64,000 nucleotides of DNA from Cohnella herbarum (GTDB taxonomy: Bacteria > Bacillota > Bacilli > Paenibacillales > Paenibacillaceae), in NCBI RefSeq assembly GCF_012849095.1, contig NZ_CP051680.1, positions 558,001 to 622,000 on the forward strand, written 5' to 3'. The notes under the pieces are model-generated. The model searched no databases, was not told the DNA's origin, and saw only the letters and a list, made by a program, of their open reading frames with translations. Shown here in pieces: positions 33,901 through 43,401 of the stretch; within the stretch, counting starts at the first letter, position 1, and each line of letters starts with the position of its first letter. The translations under genes were made by a program, and so were the position numbers.

Positions 33901-35175
33901 ATGCACAGCAAATTCGGCATCGTTAAGAAAATGGTTATCGGCATCACGGTCGCTTCTTCGGTTACATACGGGACAAGCGCGTTTTTCCTGCTCGTGCTTA
34001 AGGATATGTTCACGGGAATACCCGGGTGGCTATTCGTACTCCTTACGCTTCTTATCGGCGTTTTCTGGACTGGGTTATTCGGTTATTTCGCCGCGAGATG
34101 GCTATTGAAGCCGCTATTAGCTTTAACGGCTGCCGCGCAGGAAGCCGCAACGGGAAACCTTGGAGTTAAGGTTGCTACGAGCCGTTCGAACGACGAGCTT
34201 CAGACGCTCGGAGAAGCTTTCGGGCAAATGCTTGGGCAACTTAAGACGATCATCACGGAGATCAAGGACAATACCCGCCTTACGGATACTCATGTGAAGG
34301 AATTGCAAGAAGCGATCGGTCAGGCGACGGGACAGATCGAGCAGATGACGAACGAGTCGGAGGCGATAACGTCGGGGACGCAAAGGCAAGCGAACTCGGC
34401 AGACAGACTGCACCATGACGTCGAGGAAATGTCGCATGCGGCCGATCGTATGAGCGAGGAAGCTAACGCCGCGAGAGAGCGGGCTTGGCATATGAACAAT
34501 GCCGCGAAGCAAAGCGAGGAAGTGTTCCGCTCATTAGTCGGAGGCATGCATCAGTTGACGGAGTTAAACCGGGATGCGATGGACGTCGTAGCTACGCTTA
34601 GCGGATATGCGAATGAAATCGGCGCGATCTCTAACGTCGTTGGCGACATAGCCGACCAAACGCATTTGCTCGCCTTGAATGCTTCCATCGAAGCGGCAAG
34701 AGCCGGCGAAGAGGGCAGAGGATTCGATGTGGTCGCCCAATCGGTTAAATCGCTTGCGGATGAAAGCGCCGTCTCGGTTAAGAATATCCGTAAGCTCATC
34801 CAGCAAATCCAGAGCGAAGTGACGCGGGCGGTCGGACATATCCGCGCGCAGCACGAAGTGTCGGAGCGGGAAGCGAGAAGAGGGGAAGAGTTCGCGACCG
34901 CATTCCATGAGGTTAACGAACAGGCGCAGCATGTGGTCGGAATCGTGGAAACGATGGCCGGCGATCTTATCGTGCAAGCGCGACAGGCTACCGATCAATT
35001 AAACGAAGCGAGACTTGTCGCCGAAGTGGCGGAGCAAATTCGTTTAGGCGCGCAGCAAGTGTTCTCGGCATCGGAGGAGCAGACGGCGGTTATGGAAGAA
35101 ATATCCGCTTCTACGGATTCACTACGCGCCAAATCGAAGGATTTGCGAAGCAAAGCGGAATTTTTTAGATACTAA
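33901..35175 (+). CDS. Methyl-accepting chemotaxis protein
   Basis: A 424-residue chemoreceptor with two adjacent N-terminal membrane segments and hardly any external loop, a HAMP domain (residues 60-115) and a signalling coiled coil with the hairpin tip IADQTHLLALNASIEAARAG. Absence of a sizable ligand domain suggests intracellular or membrane-state sensing. GGGGGAGAAACGGA precedes the ATG. Confidence 0.9.
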   Translation: MHSKFGIVKKMVIGITVASSVTYGTSAFFLLVLKDMFTGIPGWLFVLLTLLIGVFWTGLFGYFAARWLLKPLLALTAAAQEAATGNLGVKVATSRSNDELQTLGEAFGQMLGQLKTIITEIKDNTRLTDTHVKELQEAIGQATGQIEQMTNESEAITSGTQRQANSADRLHHDVEEMSHAADRMSEEANAARERAWHMNNAAKQSEEVFRSLVGGMHQLTELNRDAMDVVATLSGYANEIGAISNVVGDIADQTHLLALNASIEAARAGEEGRGFDVVAQSVKSLADESAVSVKNIRKLIQQIQSEVTRAVGHIRAQHEVSEREARRGEEFATAFHEVNEQAQHVVGIVETMAGDLIVQARQATDQLNEARLVAEVAEQIRLGAQQVFSASEEQTAVMEEISASTDSLRAKSKDLRSKAEFFRY

Positions 35176-35209
35176 ATAGGTTCTAGCGCGGAAAGCGGGT
35201 GCGGAAGAG

Positions 35210-35980
35210 ATGAAGTCGATGAACAACGCAATGAATGATACGGCTACCGAATATCGAACGCCGGATGGGGCGCCAACGGATATCGTTATTTTTACGATTA
35301 CTTCGAGGGAGCGCTTATCCAGGAAGAAATCGCTCCCTATTAGAGAGTTGAAGGTATTGCTGATCGAACGGGGAAAATGGCCCTTCGCCAATCAGTGGGC
35401 ATTGCCCGGAGGATTCGCCACCGAGACGGAAACGATTCATGAATGCGCCAAACGCGAGCTGAGGGAAGAAACGGGAGTAGAGGGAATTCATATTGAGTAC
35501 TTCAACGTATACAGCTCGATGGGCAGGGATCCGAGAGGGTGGATGATCTCCCATGCGTTCTTCGCGTTGGTGAACGAAGCCTATCTCTCGAATCGCAAAG
35601 CCGCGGACGATGCGGCAGGCGTGAAGCTGGTTCCTGTCTCCGAGGCATTGGAGATGCCGCTAGCCTTCGATCATAATCGGATTATACGGGATGCCCTGGA
35701 GCACATTCGGCTAAAAATGTTAACGACTACGATCGCCAAGCAGTTCCTGCCGAAGGAATTTACGATGAGCGAGCTGTATCAAGTAATCGAGACGGTCGTT
35801 CCGGATTTCGTCGAAAAAAATTTCATTCGAAAAATCACTTCTACGCAAAGCCGTAAGGGTATACTGGAAGTTGTAAAGGACGCTTACGGTAACTCCAAAG
35901 GATCGAATCGCTATTCCCAACGATCCGCGCAGCTTTACCGTTTTACGGAATACCAGCCTCAGCTGTCCATTTACAGCTAG
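35210..35980 (+). CDS. Nudix hydrolase with NrtR-like C-terminal domain
   Basis: A 256-residue protein. A complete Nudix box (GFATETETIHECAKRELREE, then TGV) lies near residues 66-88, followed by a winged-helix-like region (FTMSELYQVIETVV, KNFIRKI). NrtR repressors of NAD genes have this layout, and pncA and pncB follow directly. The intact box means it could still hydrolyse ADP-ribose-type substrates, unlike NrtR proteins with decayed boxes. A terminator overlaps its end. Confidence 0.82.
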   Translation: MKSMNNAMNDTATEYRTPDGAPTDIVIFTITSRERLSRKKSLPIRELKVLLIERGKWPFANQWALPGGFATETETIHECAKRELREETGVEGIHIEYFNVYSSMGRDPRGWMISHAFFALVNEAYLSNRKAADDAAGVKLVPVSEALEMPLAFDHNRIIRDALEHIRLKMLTTTIAKQFLPKEFTMSELYQVIETVVPDFVEKNFIRKITSTQSRKGILEVVKDAYGNSKGSNRYSQRSAQLYRFTEYQPQLSIYS

Positions 35981-35996
35981 GCTTTATTTTTTAACC
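35955..35996 (+). terminator. Terminator overlapping the Nudix gene end
   Basis: AGCCT plus AGCTGT pair with ACAGCT plus AGGCT around CCATTT, then TTTATTTTTT. The stem includes the last codons and stop. Confidence 0.7.
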
Positions 35997-36053
35997 ATTG
36001 ATCCTGTCAAAATCATATCATCAACTCAGATGAAAATAAGGAGAGGGCCGCAA

Positions 36054-36611
36054 ATGAAAGCATTGATCGTGATCGATTACACCGTCGATTTCGTTGTCGG
36101 GAAGCTGCCTGTCGGTAAGCCTGGGGTTGAGATCGAGACTCGGATCCTCGAGATTGTCGAACAATTCGCCAATAATGGAGACGACATCGTAATGGCGGTA
36201 GATCTCCACGAGGAAGGAGACGCTTATCATCCCGAGACGAAGCTGTTTCCTCCCCACAACATTCGGGGAACGGAGGGCAGGAAGCTCTACGGCAAGCTAG
36301 AAGATTGGTATGCCGCTAATGAGCGGCTTGTTTACTGGATGGATAAGAAACGGTATAGCGCTTTCTGCGGAACCGATCTGAAACAGAGGCTTCGCGAGCG
36401 AAATATCGTTGAAATTCACCTTGTCGGCGTCTGCACAGATATTTGCGTGTTGCACACTGCCGTGGATGGCTACAATAAGGGGTTCCGCATGATCATCCAC
36501 GAAGACGCGGTAGCTAGCTTCAATCCGTTAGGGCACGAGTGGGCGATCGGACATTTCGAGAAGGTGCTTGGCGCTCGGATTGCAAACAAGGGGAGAGGCA
36601 CCGATGAATGA
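36054..36611 (+). CDS. pncA: Nicotinamidase (isochorismatase family)
   Basis: A 185-residue hydrolase converting nicotinamide to nicotinate. The Asp-Lys-Cys triad is visible: Asp in VIDYTVDF, Lys in WMDKKRYSAF and Cys in GVCTDICVLH. The ATG at 36054 follows AAGGAGAGG; the ATG at 36030 is upstream of that site. It overlaps pncB by 8 nt (ATGAATGA), so the two enzymes are translationally coupled in NAD salvage. Confidence 0.9.
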   Translation: MKALIVIDYTVDFVVGKLPVGKPGVEIETRILEIVEQFANNGDDIVMAVDLHEEGDAYHPETKLFPPHNIRGTEGRKLYGKLEDWYAANERLVYWMDKKRYSAFCGTDLKQRLRERNIVEIHLVGVCTDICVLHTAVDGYNKGFRMIIHEDAVASFNPLGHEWAIGHFEKVLGARIANKGRGTDE

Positions 36612-38049
36612 CGCGAACCTAACGCTACATACGGATAAATATCAGATCAACATGATGTACGCGCACTGGAAAAGGGGCTCGATGAACGAGAAGGCCGTGT
36701 TCGAAGCGTATTTTCGCAAGCTGCCTTTCGGCAATGGGTTTGCCGTATTCGCGGGGTTGGAGAGGATAGTCGCGTACATTCGATCGCTTGCGTTCAACGA
36801 CGAGGAAATCGAATATCTCCGTATGCAAGAAGAAAAATACGATGAAGATTTCCTCTTGGAGCTGAGGAAGTTCAAATTTACGGGCAACCTGTTCGCGATG
36901 AGGGAAGGTACGCTCGTCTTTCCGAACGAACCGCTCGTTCGGGTGGAAGCGCGCGTGTTCGAAGCGCAGCTTATCGAGACGGCGATGCTGAACTTCATGA
37001 ACTATCAGACGCTGATCGCGACTAAGGCGGCTCGGATTAAACAAGTCGCGACGAATGAACGCCTGCTTGAATTCGGGACGCGTCGCGCGCAGGAGGCGGA
37101 TGCGGCGGTCTGGGGAGCTAGGGCGACTTATATCGCCGGGTTTCATGCGACGTCCAACATGCGCGCGGGCATGCTATTCGGCATCCCGAGTTCGGGCACG
37201 CATGCGCATTCCTGGGTTCAAGGTCACGATAGCGAAGAGGAGGCGTTCAAGGAATACGCCGAAGCCTTGCCGGATCATGTGACACTGCTCGTAGATACGT
37301 ACGATACTTTAAGGAGCGGCGTTCCTAACGCGATCAAGATCGCAAAGGAGCTGGAGCAGCGAGGCAAACGTCTGAAAGGAATCCGGCTCGACAGCGGCGA
37401 CTTGGCTTATTTGTCTAAGCGGGCGAGGAGCATGCTGGATGAAGCGGGATTCACCGATGCGCTAATCGTGGCTTCCAACGATCTTGACGAAGACATCATC
37501 GCCGAGCTTAAGGCGCAGGGCGCGAGAATCGACGTCTGGGGCGTCGGAACGCAATTAATTACGGCTTTCGATCAGCCTTCCTTAGGGGGCGTATATAAAC
37601 TCGTCGCAAGAGAGAAGAACGGCATCTTGGAGCCGGTCATCAAGATTTCGGGCAATCCGGAGAAAATATCGAATCCAGGCGTGAAGGAAGTCTATCGTGT
37701 CGTGAACCGACAGACTGGAATGGCGGTTGCGGACTATATGTGTTTACCCGAGGAAGAGGAAGAAATTCGCAAGGGGCAACCGATCAAGCTAAGCGATCCG
37801 CTTCATCCTCACCGGTCTATACTTGTTGAAAATTATGAAGCGATTGCACTATTGCAACCTATTTTCGATAAGGGAGAGTTAGTCTACGAGTTGCCTAAGT
37901 TGGATGAAGCGCGAAGCTTTCATCAGGACCAACTCGGCCATTTCTGGCCCGAGCATCTCCGCAAGTTGAATCCGGAAATGTATCGCGTCTATTTCAGCCG
38001 TTCGATATTGGAATTAAAGACAGAGCTGTTGAACAAGTATCAAGGTTAG
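36604..38049 (+). CDS. pncB: Nicotinate phosphoribosyltransferase
   Basis: A 481-residue enzyme that joins nicotinate to PRPP to give NaMN. Family motifs include LHTDKYQINMMY at the N-terminus, EFGTRRAQ, TYDTLRSG and IRLDSGDLAYLS. The start at 36604 follows GGGGAGAGGC and overlaps the pncA stop. It may be controlled by the upstream Nudix/NrtR-like protein. Confidence 0.93.
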   Translation: MNDANLTLHTDKYQINMMYAHWKRGSMNEKAVFEAYFRKLPFGNGFAVFAGLERIVAYIRSLAFNDEEIEYLRMQEEKYDEDFLLELRKFKFTGNLFAMREGTLVFPNEPLVRVEARVFEAQLIETAMLNFMNYQTLIATKAARIKQVATNERLLEFGTRRAQEADAAVWGARATYIAGFHATSNMRAGMLFGIPSSGTHAHSWVQGHDSEEEAFKEYAEALPDHVTLLVDTYDTLRSGVPNAIKIAKELEQRGKRLKGIRLDSGDLAYLSKRARSMLDEAGFTDALIVASNDLDEDIIAELKAQGARIDVWGVGTQLITAFDQPSLGGVYKLVAREKNGILEPVIKISGNPEKISNPGVKEVYRVVNRQTGMAVADYMCLPEEEEEIRKGQPIKLSDPLHPHRSILVENYEAIALLQPIFDKGELVYELPKLDEARSFHQDQLGHFWPEHLRKLNPEMYRVYFSRSILELKTELLNKYQG

Positions 38050-38151
38050 TTACCGCAAGACATAAATGGGTACAAGTTATGCTTGACACTGACACGGTTA
38101 GTAGCCTATCCTTTCCTTCTACATCTTGAGGGTAACAGGGGAGAGAAATTC

Positions 38152-39318
38152 GTGTCATCGAAGACGTCGCTTACGCTGTTGTTGGTTAATATTTTTCTGG
38201 CCATGCTTGGCATCGGCCTTATTATTCCGGTTTTGCCCGAGTTTCTGAAAGAATTCGACGCCGGCGGACAAGCCGCCGGTTACTTGGTTTCGGCTTTCGG
38301 TTTGACGCAATTCATGTTCTCGCCGATCGCGGGCGAGTGGTCGGACAAATACGGCCGCAAACCGATGATCGTTATCGGACTTAGTTTGTTCGCGCTGTCT
38401 AATCTCTTGGCGGCTGTAGCAGGCGATTTGACGATACTTTTCGTGTCAAGGTTAATCGGAGGAATCGGCTCCGCGGCTTTGATTCCTTCCATTATGGCTT
38501 ATTTGGCCGATATTACGACGGACGAGCAAAGAGGCAGAGGTATGACGCTGTTAGGCGCAGCCATGTCTTCCGGATTCATCATCGGTCCGGGAGTCGGAGG
38601 GTTACTTGCCGAATTCGGGATACGGGCGCCGTTCTTCGCCTCTGCGGGAATCGGTCTAGTCGCGATGTTATGCAGTTTGGTTCTGTTACCGGAATCTTTA
38701 TCCCCGGAACAAAGGCTGAGGCGCCGACAATCCAAGGATAAAAGAGAAAGCGTGTTTCGGCAACTGGCGTTGTCGTTTAAATCCAAATATTTTATTCTTT
38801 TGTTTATCGTTTTTGCTCTAACGTTCGGCCTTACGCATTTCGAAGCGATATTTCCGCTATTCGTCGTGCAACGATATGGATTTACTACTCGGGATATCGC
38901 CATTCTGATCATGGTTTGCTCTCTGCTGGGCACCGTTAATCAACTGGTGTTATCGGGCTGGCTAACTAGGCGCTTCGGGGAAAAGGCGATCGTGGATTAC
39001 ACGCTTCTGTTGTCGGCGGTCGCGCTCGTGCTTATGCTTTTGTCGGGAAATTTCTTCTACGTGTTGATCATTATGATGCTCTTCTTTACATTCAACAACA
39101 TAATGCGTCCTACGTTAAACACCTTGTTATCGAAACAAGCCGGCGAGGATCAAGGATTCGTAGCGGGGATGAATAACGCCTACATGAGCCTCGGCAATAT
39201 TTTCGGACCGGCGCTTGCGGGAATTTTATTTGACGTTCATATGAATTTGCCGTACTTGTTCGGAGCATTCGTACTGTTCGTCAGCTTCTTAATCGCGTTT
39301 AAGTATATTAGGAAATAG
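38152..39318 (+). CDS. MFS drug-efflux-type transporter
   Basis: A 388-residue protein with about 12 membrane segments. The drug-efflux motif GEWSDKYGRKPMIV lies between segments 2 and 3, and GPGVGGLLAEFG is motif C. The GTG at 38152 is preferred because AGGGGAG lies 8 nt before it. An upstream TTG at 38083 overlaps a TTGACA promoter-like box. A multidrug role is likely; substrates are unknown. Confidence 0.87.
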   Translation: MSSKTSLTLLLVNIFLAMLGIGLIIPVLPEFLKEFDAGGQAAGYLVSAFGLTQFMFSPIAGEWSDKYGRKPMIVIGLSLFALSNLLAAVAGDLTILFVSRLIGGIGSAALIPSIMAYLADITTDEQRGRGMTLLGAAMSSGFIIGPGVGGLLAEFGIRAPFFASAGIGLVAMLCSLVLLPESLSPEQRLRRRQSKDKRESVFRQLALSFKSKYFILLFIVFALTFGLTHFEAIFPLFVVQRYGFTTRDIAILIMVCSLLGTVNQLVLSGWLTRRFGEKAIVDYTLLLSAVALVLMLLSGNFFYVLIIMMLFFTFNNIMRPTLNTLLSKQAGEDQGFVAGMNNAYMSLGNIFGPALAGILFDVHMNLPYLFGAFVLFVSFLIAFKYIRK

Positions 39319-39406
39319 AAGGAAAGTTGCGATGGGCTAGCGCGGAATGATAGACTAATGGGATAGCCACAGCATTGAAAAACATCAAGTGAAAGCAGGC
39401 TGACCC

Positions 39407-40249
39407 TTGAGCATGATTAGAGTGGTAACCGATTCTACCGTCGATCTATCCGATGATATTTTACAGGAGTACGGCGTTGAAGTCGTCCCGTTATCCTTAT
39501 GCATTGATAATGAAACGTTTCTCGATCGCGTGGATATTCAACCGACGGAATTTATCGAGAAAATGCAGAAGTCCAAGGAGCTTCCCAAGAGCTCCCAGCC
39601 TCCGGCAGGCGCTTTCCTTGAAGTATACGATCGACTGGGCGGCGATGGTAGCCAAGTTCTTTCAATTCATATGACCGGTGAAATGAGCGGGACCGTGCGA
39701 TCAGCGGAGATGGGCGCGGAAATGTCCGAATCTAACGTAACCGTGGTGGATTCCCGATATATTACGAAAGCACTCGGATTTCAAGTGTTGGAAGCCGCAA
39801 CTATGGCGAAGCAAGGCCGAAGCATGGCTGAAATCCTCGAAAGACTCGAACAGATTCGTCTTCAAACCCGGTTGTTCGTGGTCGTCGATACGCTGGACAA
39901 TCTGGTTAAAGGCGGCCGAATCGGCAAAGGCAAAGCTTGGATCGGTTCCTTGCTGAAGATTAAGATCATCGCCACGTTAGACGGGGGAGAGTATACGCCT
40001 GTCGCGAAAGTCCGGAGCAAAGCGCATGTGATCGATTATTTGGCGAAGCAATTTGCGGAGGACGTGAAAGGCAAAGCGATCAAAGGAGTCGGGCTTGTGC
40101 ATGCGGCTGGTTACGAACTGGCATCGAAGCTGAAAGACTCCATCGTCGCCATGACGGGATTCGATAAGATCAGTATCGAAGACACGACGCCGATCATTAG
40201 TACGCATACCGGCGTCGGGGCGATCGGATTTACTTATTATTTTGAGTAG
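39407..40249 (+). CDS. DegV-family fatty-acid-binding protein
   Basis: A 280-residue protein with the DegV signatures VTDSTVDLS (N-terminal), HMTGEMSGTVRSAE and VDSRYITKALGFQV. The family (FakB) binds fatty acids and hands them to the FakA kinase. The TTG start is 7 nt from AGCAGG; an ATG follows at 39413. It stands alone, with a terminator downstream. Confidence 0.88.
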   Translation: MSMIRVVTDSTVDLSDDILQEYGVEVVPLSLCIDNETFLDRVDIQPTEFIEKMQKSKELPKSSQPPAGAFLEVYDRLGGDGSQVLSIHMTGEMSGTVRSAEMGAEMSESNVTVVDSRYITKALGFQVLEAATMAKQGRSMAEILERLEQIRLQTRLFVVVDTLDNLVKGGRIGKGKAWIGSLLKIKIIATLDGGEYTPVAKVRSKAHVIDYLAKQFAEDVKGKAIKGVGLVHAAGYELASKLKDSIVAMTGFDKISIEDTTPIISTHTGVGAIGFTYYFE

Positions 40250-40286
40250 GACAACCTATTGATTCAGCATGCGTTTATCGAAATCA

Positions 40287-40331
40287 AGCTAATCTATGAT
40301 CGCCTTAGGGCGGACGGGGTTGGCTTTTTTA
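40287..40331 (+). terminator. Terminator after degV
   Basis: AGCTAATC pairs with GGGTTGGCT (G-U pairs) with a nested CGCC/GGCG hairpin, followed by six T. Confidence 0.75.
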
Positions 40332-40403
40332 ATGGAAAAAAAGGGGGAATCCGGACGGTTGTCGAATAGGAGATAGCGGAAAGTAATGGAAGGAGCTATA
40401 AAT

Positions 40404-41309
40404 GTGGGGAAACTGAAATTTTCGTTAAGTTTTATTATGCTATGGATCGCTCTATGCCCGACGCTAATCGTCAATGCGGCACAGCCGGAAGCGAAAGAGT
40501 CAGTTGGGCTTGCCGAATTGGAACCGATAGTTCTGCCGAAGCCGCCTTTCCAGTATTACGTGAGCAAGTTCGCGGACGCCGGCCCTAAGTCAAAGAAAAC
40601 CGTGAAATTATCGTTGACCAAGAAATCCGTTAAGAACCTCCCGTTCGACCAGAGTTTCGAGGATTACGCCTTGTTCGCGGACAAGGAATACACCGTTCCG
40701 AATTCCTATAGGTCCATTGCCGGGAATTTGCCGGAAGGAACTCCAACCGAATATCGAGGAGAGATGCTCGTTAGGGCGATAAAGGGGAAAAACGGCGTTT
40801 TTCTCATCTACGGACGCGATTTCGGCGAAAACCGTTACCTGGTCGCTATGGACAAGTCGATGACGAAGGTTTTGTATGCTTACGATTTTATCAATTACGC
40901 TTATGCACCCAAATACTTGAAGGCCGATTACGATTATATTTATGAGCAAATCCAGTGGGCTTACGAAGAGGATGGCATTCTTTACGTTTCGAATAGCCAT
41001 CGGACATATGCCAAGAGTTCCAAGGGGATGAATGGATACGTTACGGCGATCCGTCTATCCGACAATAAAACGTTATGGAGATCCGCATCGCTAGTCGGCA
41101 ATGCCCGTAGCTTCGAAGTCGTTGGGGATGTCATCTTGTCCGGCTACGGTTTTACGGCGGAGAAGGATTATCTCTACCAGATCGATAAGCGAACCGGCAA
41201 AACGCTCGACAGAGTCGCGTTAAAAGACGGTCCCGACTATATCGGCAAACAAGGAAACGAAATTGTCGTCTACGGATACTCGGTCGTGACCCGATTTCAG
41301 TTAAAGTAA
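40404..41309 (+). CDS. Secreted protein of unknown function
   Basis: A 301-residue protein with a signal peptide (KLKFSLSFIMLWIALC, cleavage likely after VNA). Repeated segments such as NRYLVAMDKSMTKVLYAYD and DYLYQIDKRTGKTLDRVAL look like blades of a PQQ-type beta-propeller, though I cannot assign a family. The GTG at 40404 has AAGGAG 8 nt upstream; the ATG at 40386 lies in front of that site. Confidence 0.7.
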   Translation: MGKLKFSLSFIMLWIALCPTLIVNAAQPEAKESVGLAELEPIVLPKPPFQYYVSKFADAGPKSKKTVKLSLTKKSVKNLPFDQSFEDYALFADKEYTVPNSYRSIAGNLPEGTPTEYRGEMLVRAIKGKNGVFLIYGRDFGENRYLVAMDKSMTKVLYAYDFINYAYAPKYLKADYDYIYEQIQWAYEEDGILYVSNSHRTYAKSSKGMNGYVTAIRLSDNKTLWRSASLVGNARSFEVVGDVILSGYGFTAEKDYLYQIDKRTGKTLDRVALKDGPDYIGKQGNEIVVYGYSVVTRFQLK

Positions 41310-41324
41310 TTCTCATGCCCATGA

Positions 41325-41365
41325 AAAACCTCCATCGCCGCTTAACGTGCGGAGTTGGAGGTTTT
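41325..41365. terminator. Bidirectional terminator between convergent genes
   Basis: AAAACCTCCA (41325-41334) pairs with TGGAGGTTTT (41356-41365), enclosing a CCGC/GCGG hairpin. Confidence 0.9.
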
Positions 41366-41381
41366 ATACGATTGCTGATTG

Positions 41382-43382
41382 TTAAATGATAGTATCCGAA
41401 AGCTGAATTCCCGCGTATTTGTTGACGAGTTGCACCCTGTTTTTAATGTCCATCTTCTTGAAGATGTTTGAAAGATGTTTTTTGATCGTAGCTTCACTTA
41501 CGAAGAGGAAACCTGCGATTTCAATATTGGAATATCCTCGGATTAACAGTTCGATGATCTCCTTCTCGCGATCCGTCAGATGCGTTGGGTGCTGATCCTT
41601 TTGTTCGATTTCTTCTAGCAAACCGAGCGAAGCGATCATCGTATTCAGAAAGGGATGAAGTTTATCTCCGCGCGTGTCGGCAACGAAGACGGGGGTGGGC
41701 GTATGTTCGTCGTAGTCGTAGTGGACAACGCCGGATTCTTCGCATCCTAAGCTCGAGATGATGGCTTGAGACAAAGGGTGAGGCGGAGGCGAAGCAACGA
41801 TATAACCGGGAGATAACATATGGGTAATGAAGGTGATCCCGGATGATTGCAACATTGTAGGGTCGGCGAAATCGTAGGTGTCGAGCGTTTTGATAAAATA
41901 CCCCGCTCTGGACGATCTAGGCACCTTTAACTCGTTTTGCTTAGATTCGGGCAGATGGTTGAAGTAGTTCGATGAAAGCGGTTTGGCTTTCAAGTAGTCC
42001 AGCGTATATTCGTTAATGGGGATAATGACCGATAAACCGCAAATCGTGCCATGTGTATTACGGGTTAGCGTAACGAAACTTGGGTCGAGCTCGGTGAGCT
42101 CGTCCAGATCGACATGTTTTAATCCATAGAGGCTGTCCCGGACCGTAATACTGAACTCGACTTCTTCGTTCGTCGCTTTGTCCACGTACCGGACTTGTGT
42201 TTCCTTGGCGGTAGCATGGCGCTGCGCGATGTATCGTTCGGCTTCGGCACGATTCGACGCCGATAGAGGCTCTATCGAGTAGGTGATCGAAGTCTGGAAA
42301 AAGAACGATTGGATCAGTCTATCGCCGATGTAATAGAAACACTCGATATTTTCCCATGCTTCCAGCTTATCTCGCGCAGAGTTTTTGATTTTTTCGTAAT
42401 AGTATAGAACGCATCTTTTCCACAACCGATCGTAATCTTGCGGAACAAGCAATCTCATATTTTCATTGATGGCATTGCGGAATAAATCATGCAGCAACCA
42501 CCCCTGCTCGACCTTGCGGACGAACGAATAACCGATCAGCTTGCGAAAATACTCCGTCGCGACGGGTCTTCCCAATACATAGGATAGGGACTGATGATCG
42601 AAATGTCGCAAGACGGAAGCGGCTTCGACGATCTCGCGCATAAGAACGTTCGGAATTTCCTTTAACCAGATCGGCACAAGGCGATTGAGAAGCTCGTCAT
42701 CCATGTATGTTTCATCCTGTAAGCTAGCGGTTAACGCCGTTGCGGCGAGTAAGCTAAGCGTTAATGGGTGACCGCCGGTTCTGTGCCAAATCCGGTTAAT
42801 AAGATCATCTTGATGAATCCCGGATCGCATGAGCAATTGTTTGACCGAGTCGTAATCCAATTCTCCGAGAGGCATTGGAGTTATCCTTTGACGCTGAGAA
42901 GACTGAGCATACCATTGAGCGTTTAAGGGAGTTCTGCCGGAAATAAGGAGGAGCACGGAAGGGGCCAGATGAGCGACGAATTGTTCTCGCAGCCAATTTT
43001 CCATTTCGCCGACCTCTTCGAACGTGTCGAGAGCTAGAACGAGTTTGTTGTCTTTAGAAGTATTTCGGATCGTATTCAGGCATAAGTCGAGCAGATGATT
43101 AAGGTCTTCCGTGCTTTGGATGGATGGGATAGGATAACGGAGCAGACGCAGAAGATGCAAACAAAACTCGGGAGGATTACGGGTGAAGATCGGAATATCC
43201 AGCAATAGAAATTTGCTGCGTGCATCCGTGCTGAGACGCCGGAATTCATCCAACAAGTAGCTTTTTCCGATACCTCCGCTTCCATAAATATTAATAATTC
43301 GACTCTGGCCGTTATTAGCCGATAGATGTTGGAAGAACGTCTGGATTTCTTGATCTCTTCCCAAGAGAAGCTGCCGTTCCAT
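41382..43382 (-). CDS. LuxR-type regulator with N-terminal STAND-like ATPase
   Basis: A 666-residue protein. Walker A GSGGIGKS is near residues 34-41 and a possible Walker B LVLALDTFEE near residue 120, as in STAND/MalT-type switches. A middle region of about 300 residues follows without a recognised domain, then the C-terminal LuxR helix-turn-helix (LTDREKEIIELLIRGYSNIEIA). It lies 19 nt after a lipoprotein gene, so the two are co-transcribed. The ribosome site is weak. The signal sensed is unknown. Confidence 0.82.
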   Translation of the reverse strand: MERQLLLGRDQEIQTFFQHLSANNGQSRIINIYGSGGIGKSYLLDEFRRLSTDARSKFLLLDIPIFTRNPPEFCLHLLRLLRYPIPSIQSTEDLNHLLDLCLNTIRNTSKDNKLVLALDTFEEVGEMENWLREQFVAHLAPSVLLLISGRTPLNAQWYAQSSQRQRITPMPLGELDYDSVKQLLMRSGIHQDDLINRIWHRTGGHPLTLSLLAATALTASLQDETYMDDELLNRLVPIWLKEIPNVLMREIVEAASVLRHFDHQSLSYVLGRPVATEYFRKLIGYSFVRKVEQGWLLHDLFRNAINENMRLLVPQDYDRLWKRCVLYYYEKIKNSARDKLEAWENIECFYYIGDRLIQSFFFQTSITYSIEPLSASNRAEAERYIAQRHATAKETQVRYVDKATNEEVEFSITVRDSLYGLKHVDLDELTELDPSFVTLTRNTHGTICGLSVIIPINEYTLDYLKAKPLSSNYFNHLPESKQNELKVPRSSRAGYFIKTLDTYDFADPTMLQSSGITFITHMLSPGYIVASPPPHPLSQAIISSLGCEESGVVHYDYDEHTPTPVFVADTRGDKLHPFLNTMIASLGLLEEIEQKDQHPTHLTDREKEIIELLIRGYSNIEIAGFLFVSEATIKKHLSNIFKKMDIKNRVQLVNKYAGIQLSDTII

Positions 43383-43401
43383 TTCGCGATCGCATCCAAT
43401 C

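Noticed and set aside
38083..38151. TTG start giving a longer MFS protein
   Set aside because: The TTG is part of a TTGACA box and has no ribosome site; the GTG at 38152 follows AGGGGAG.
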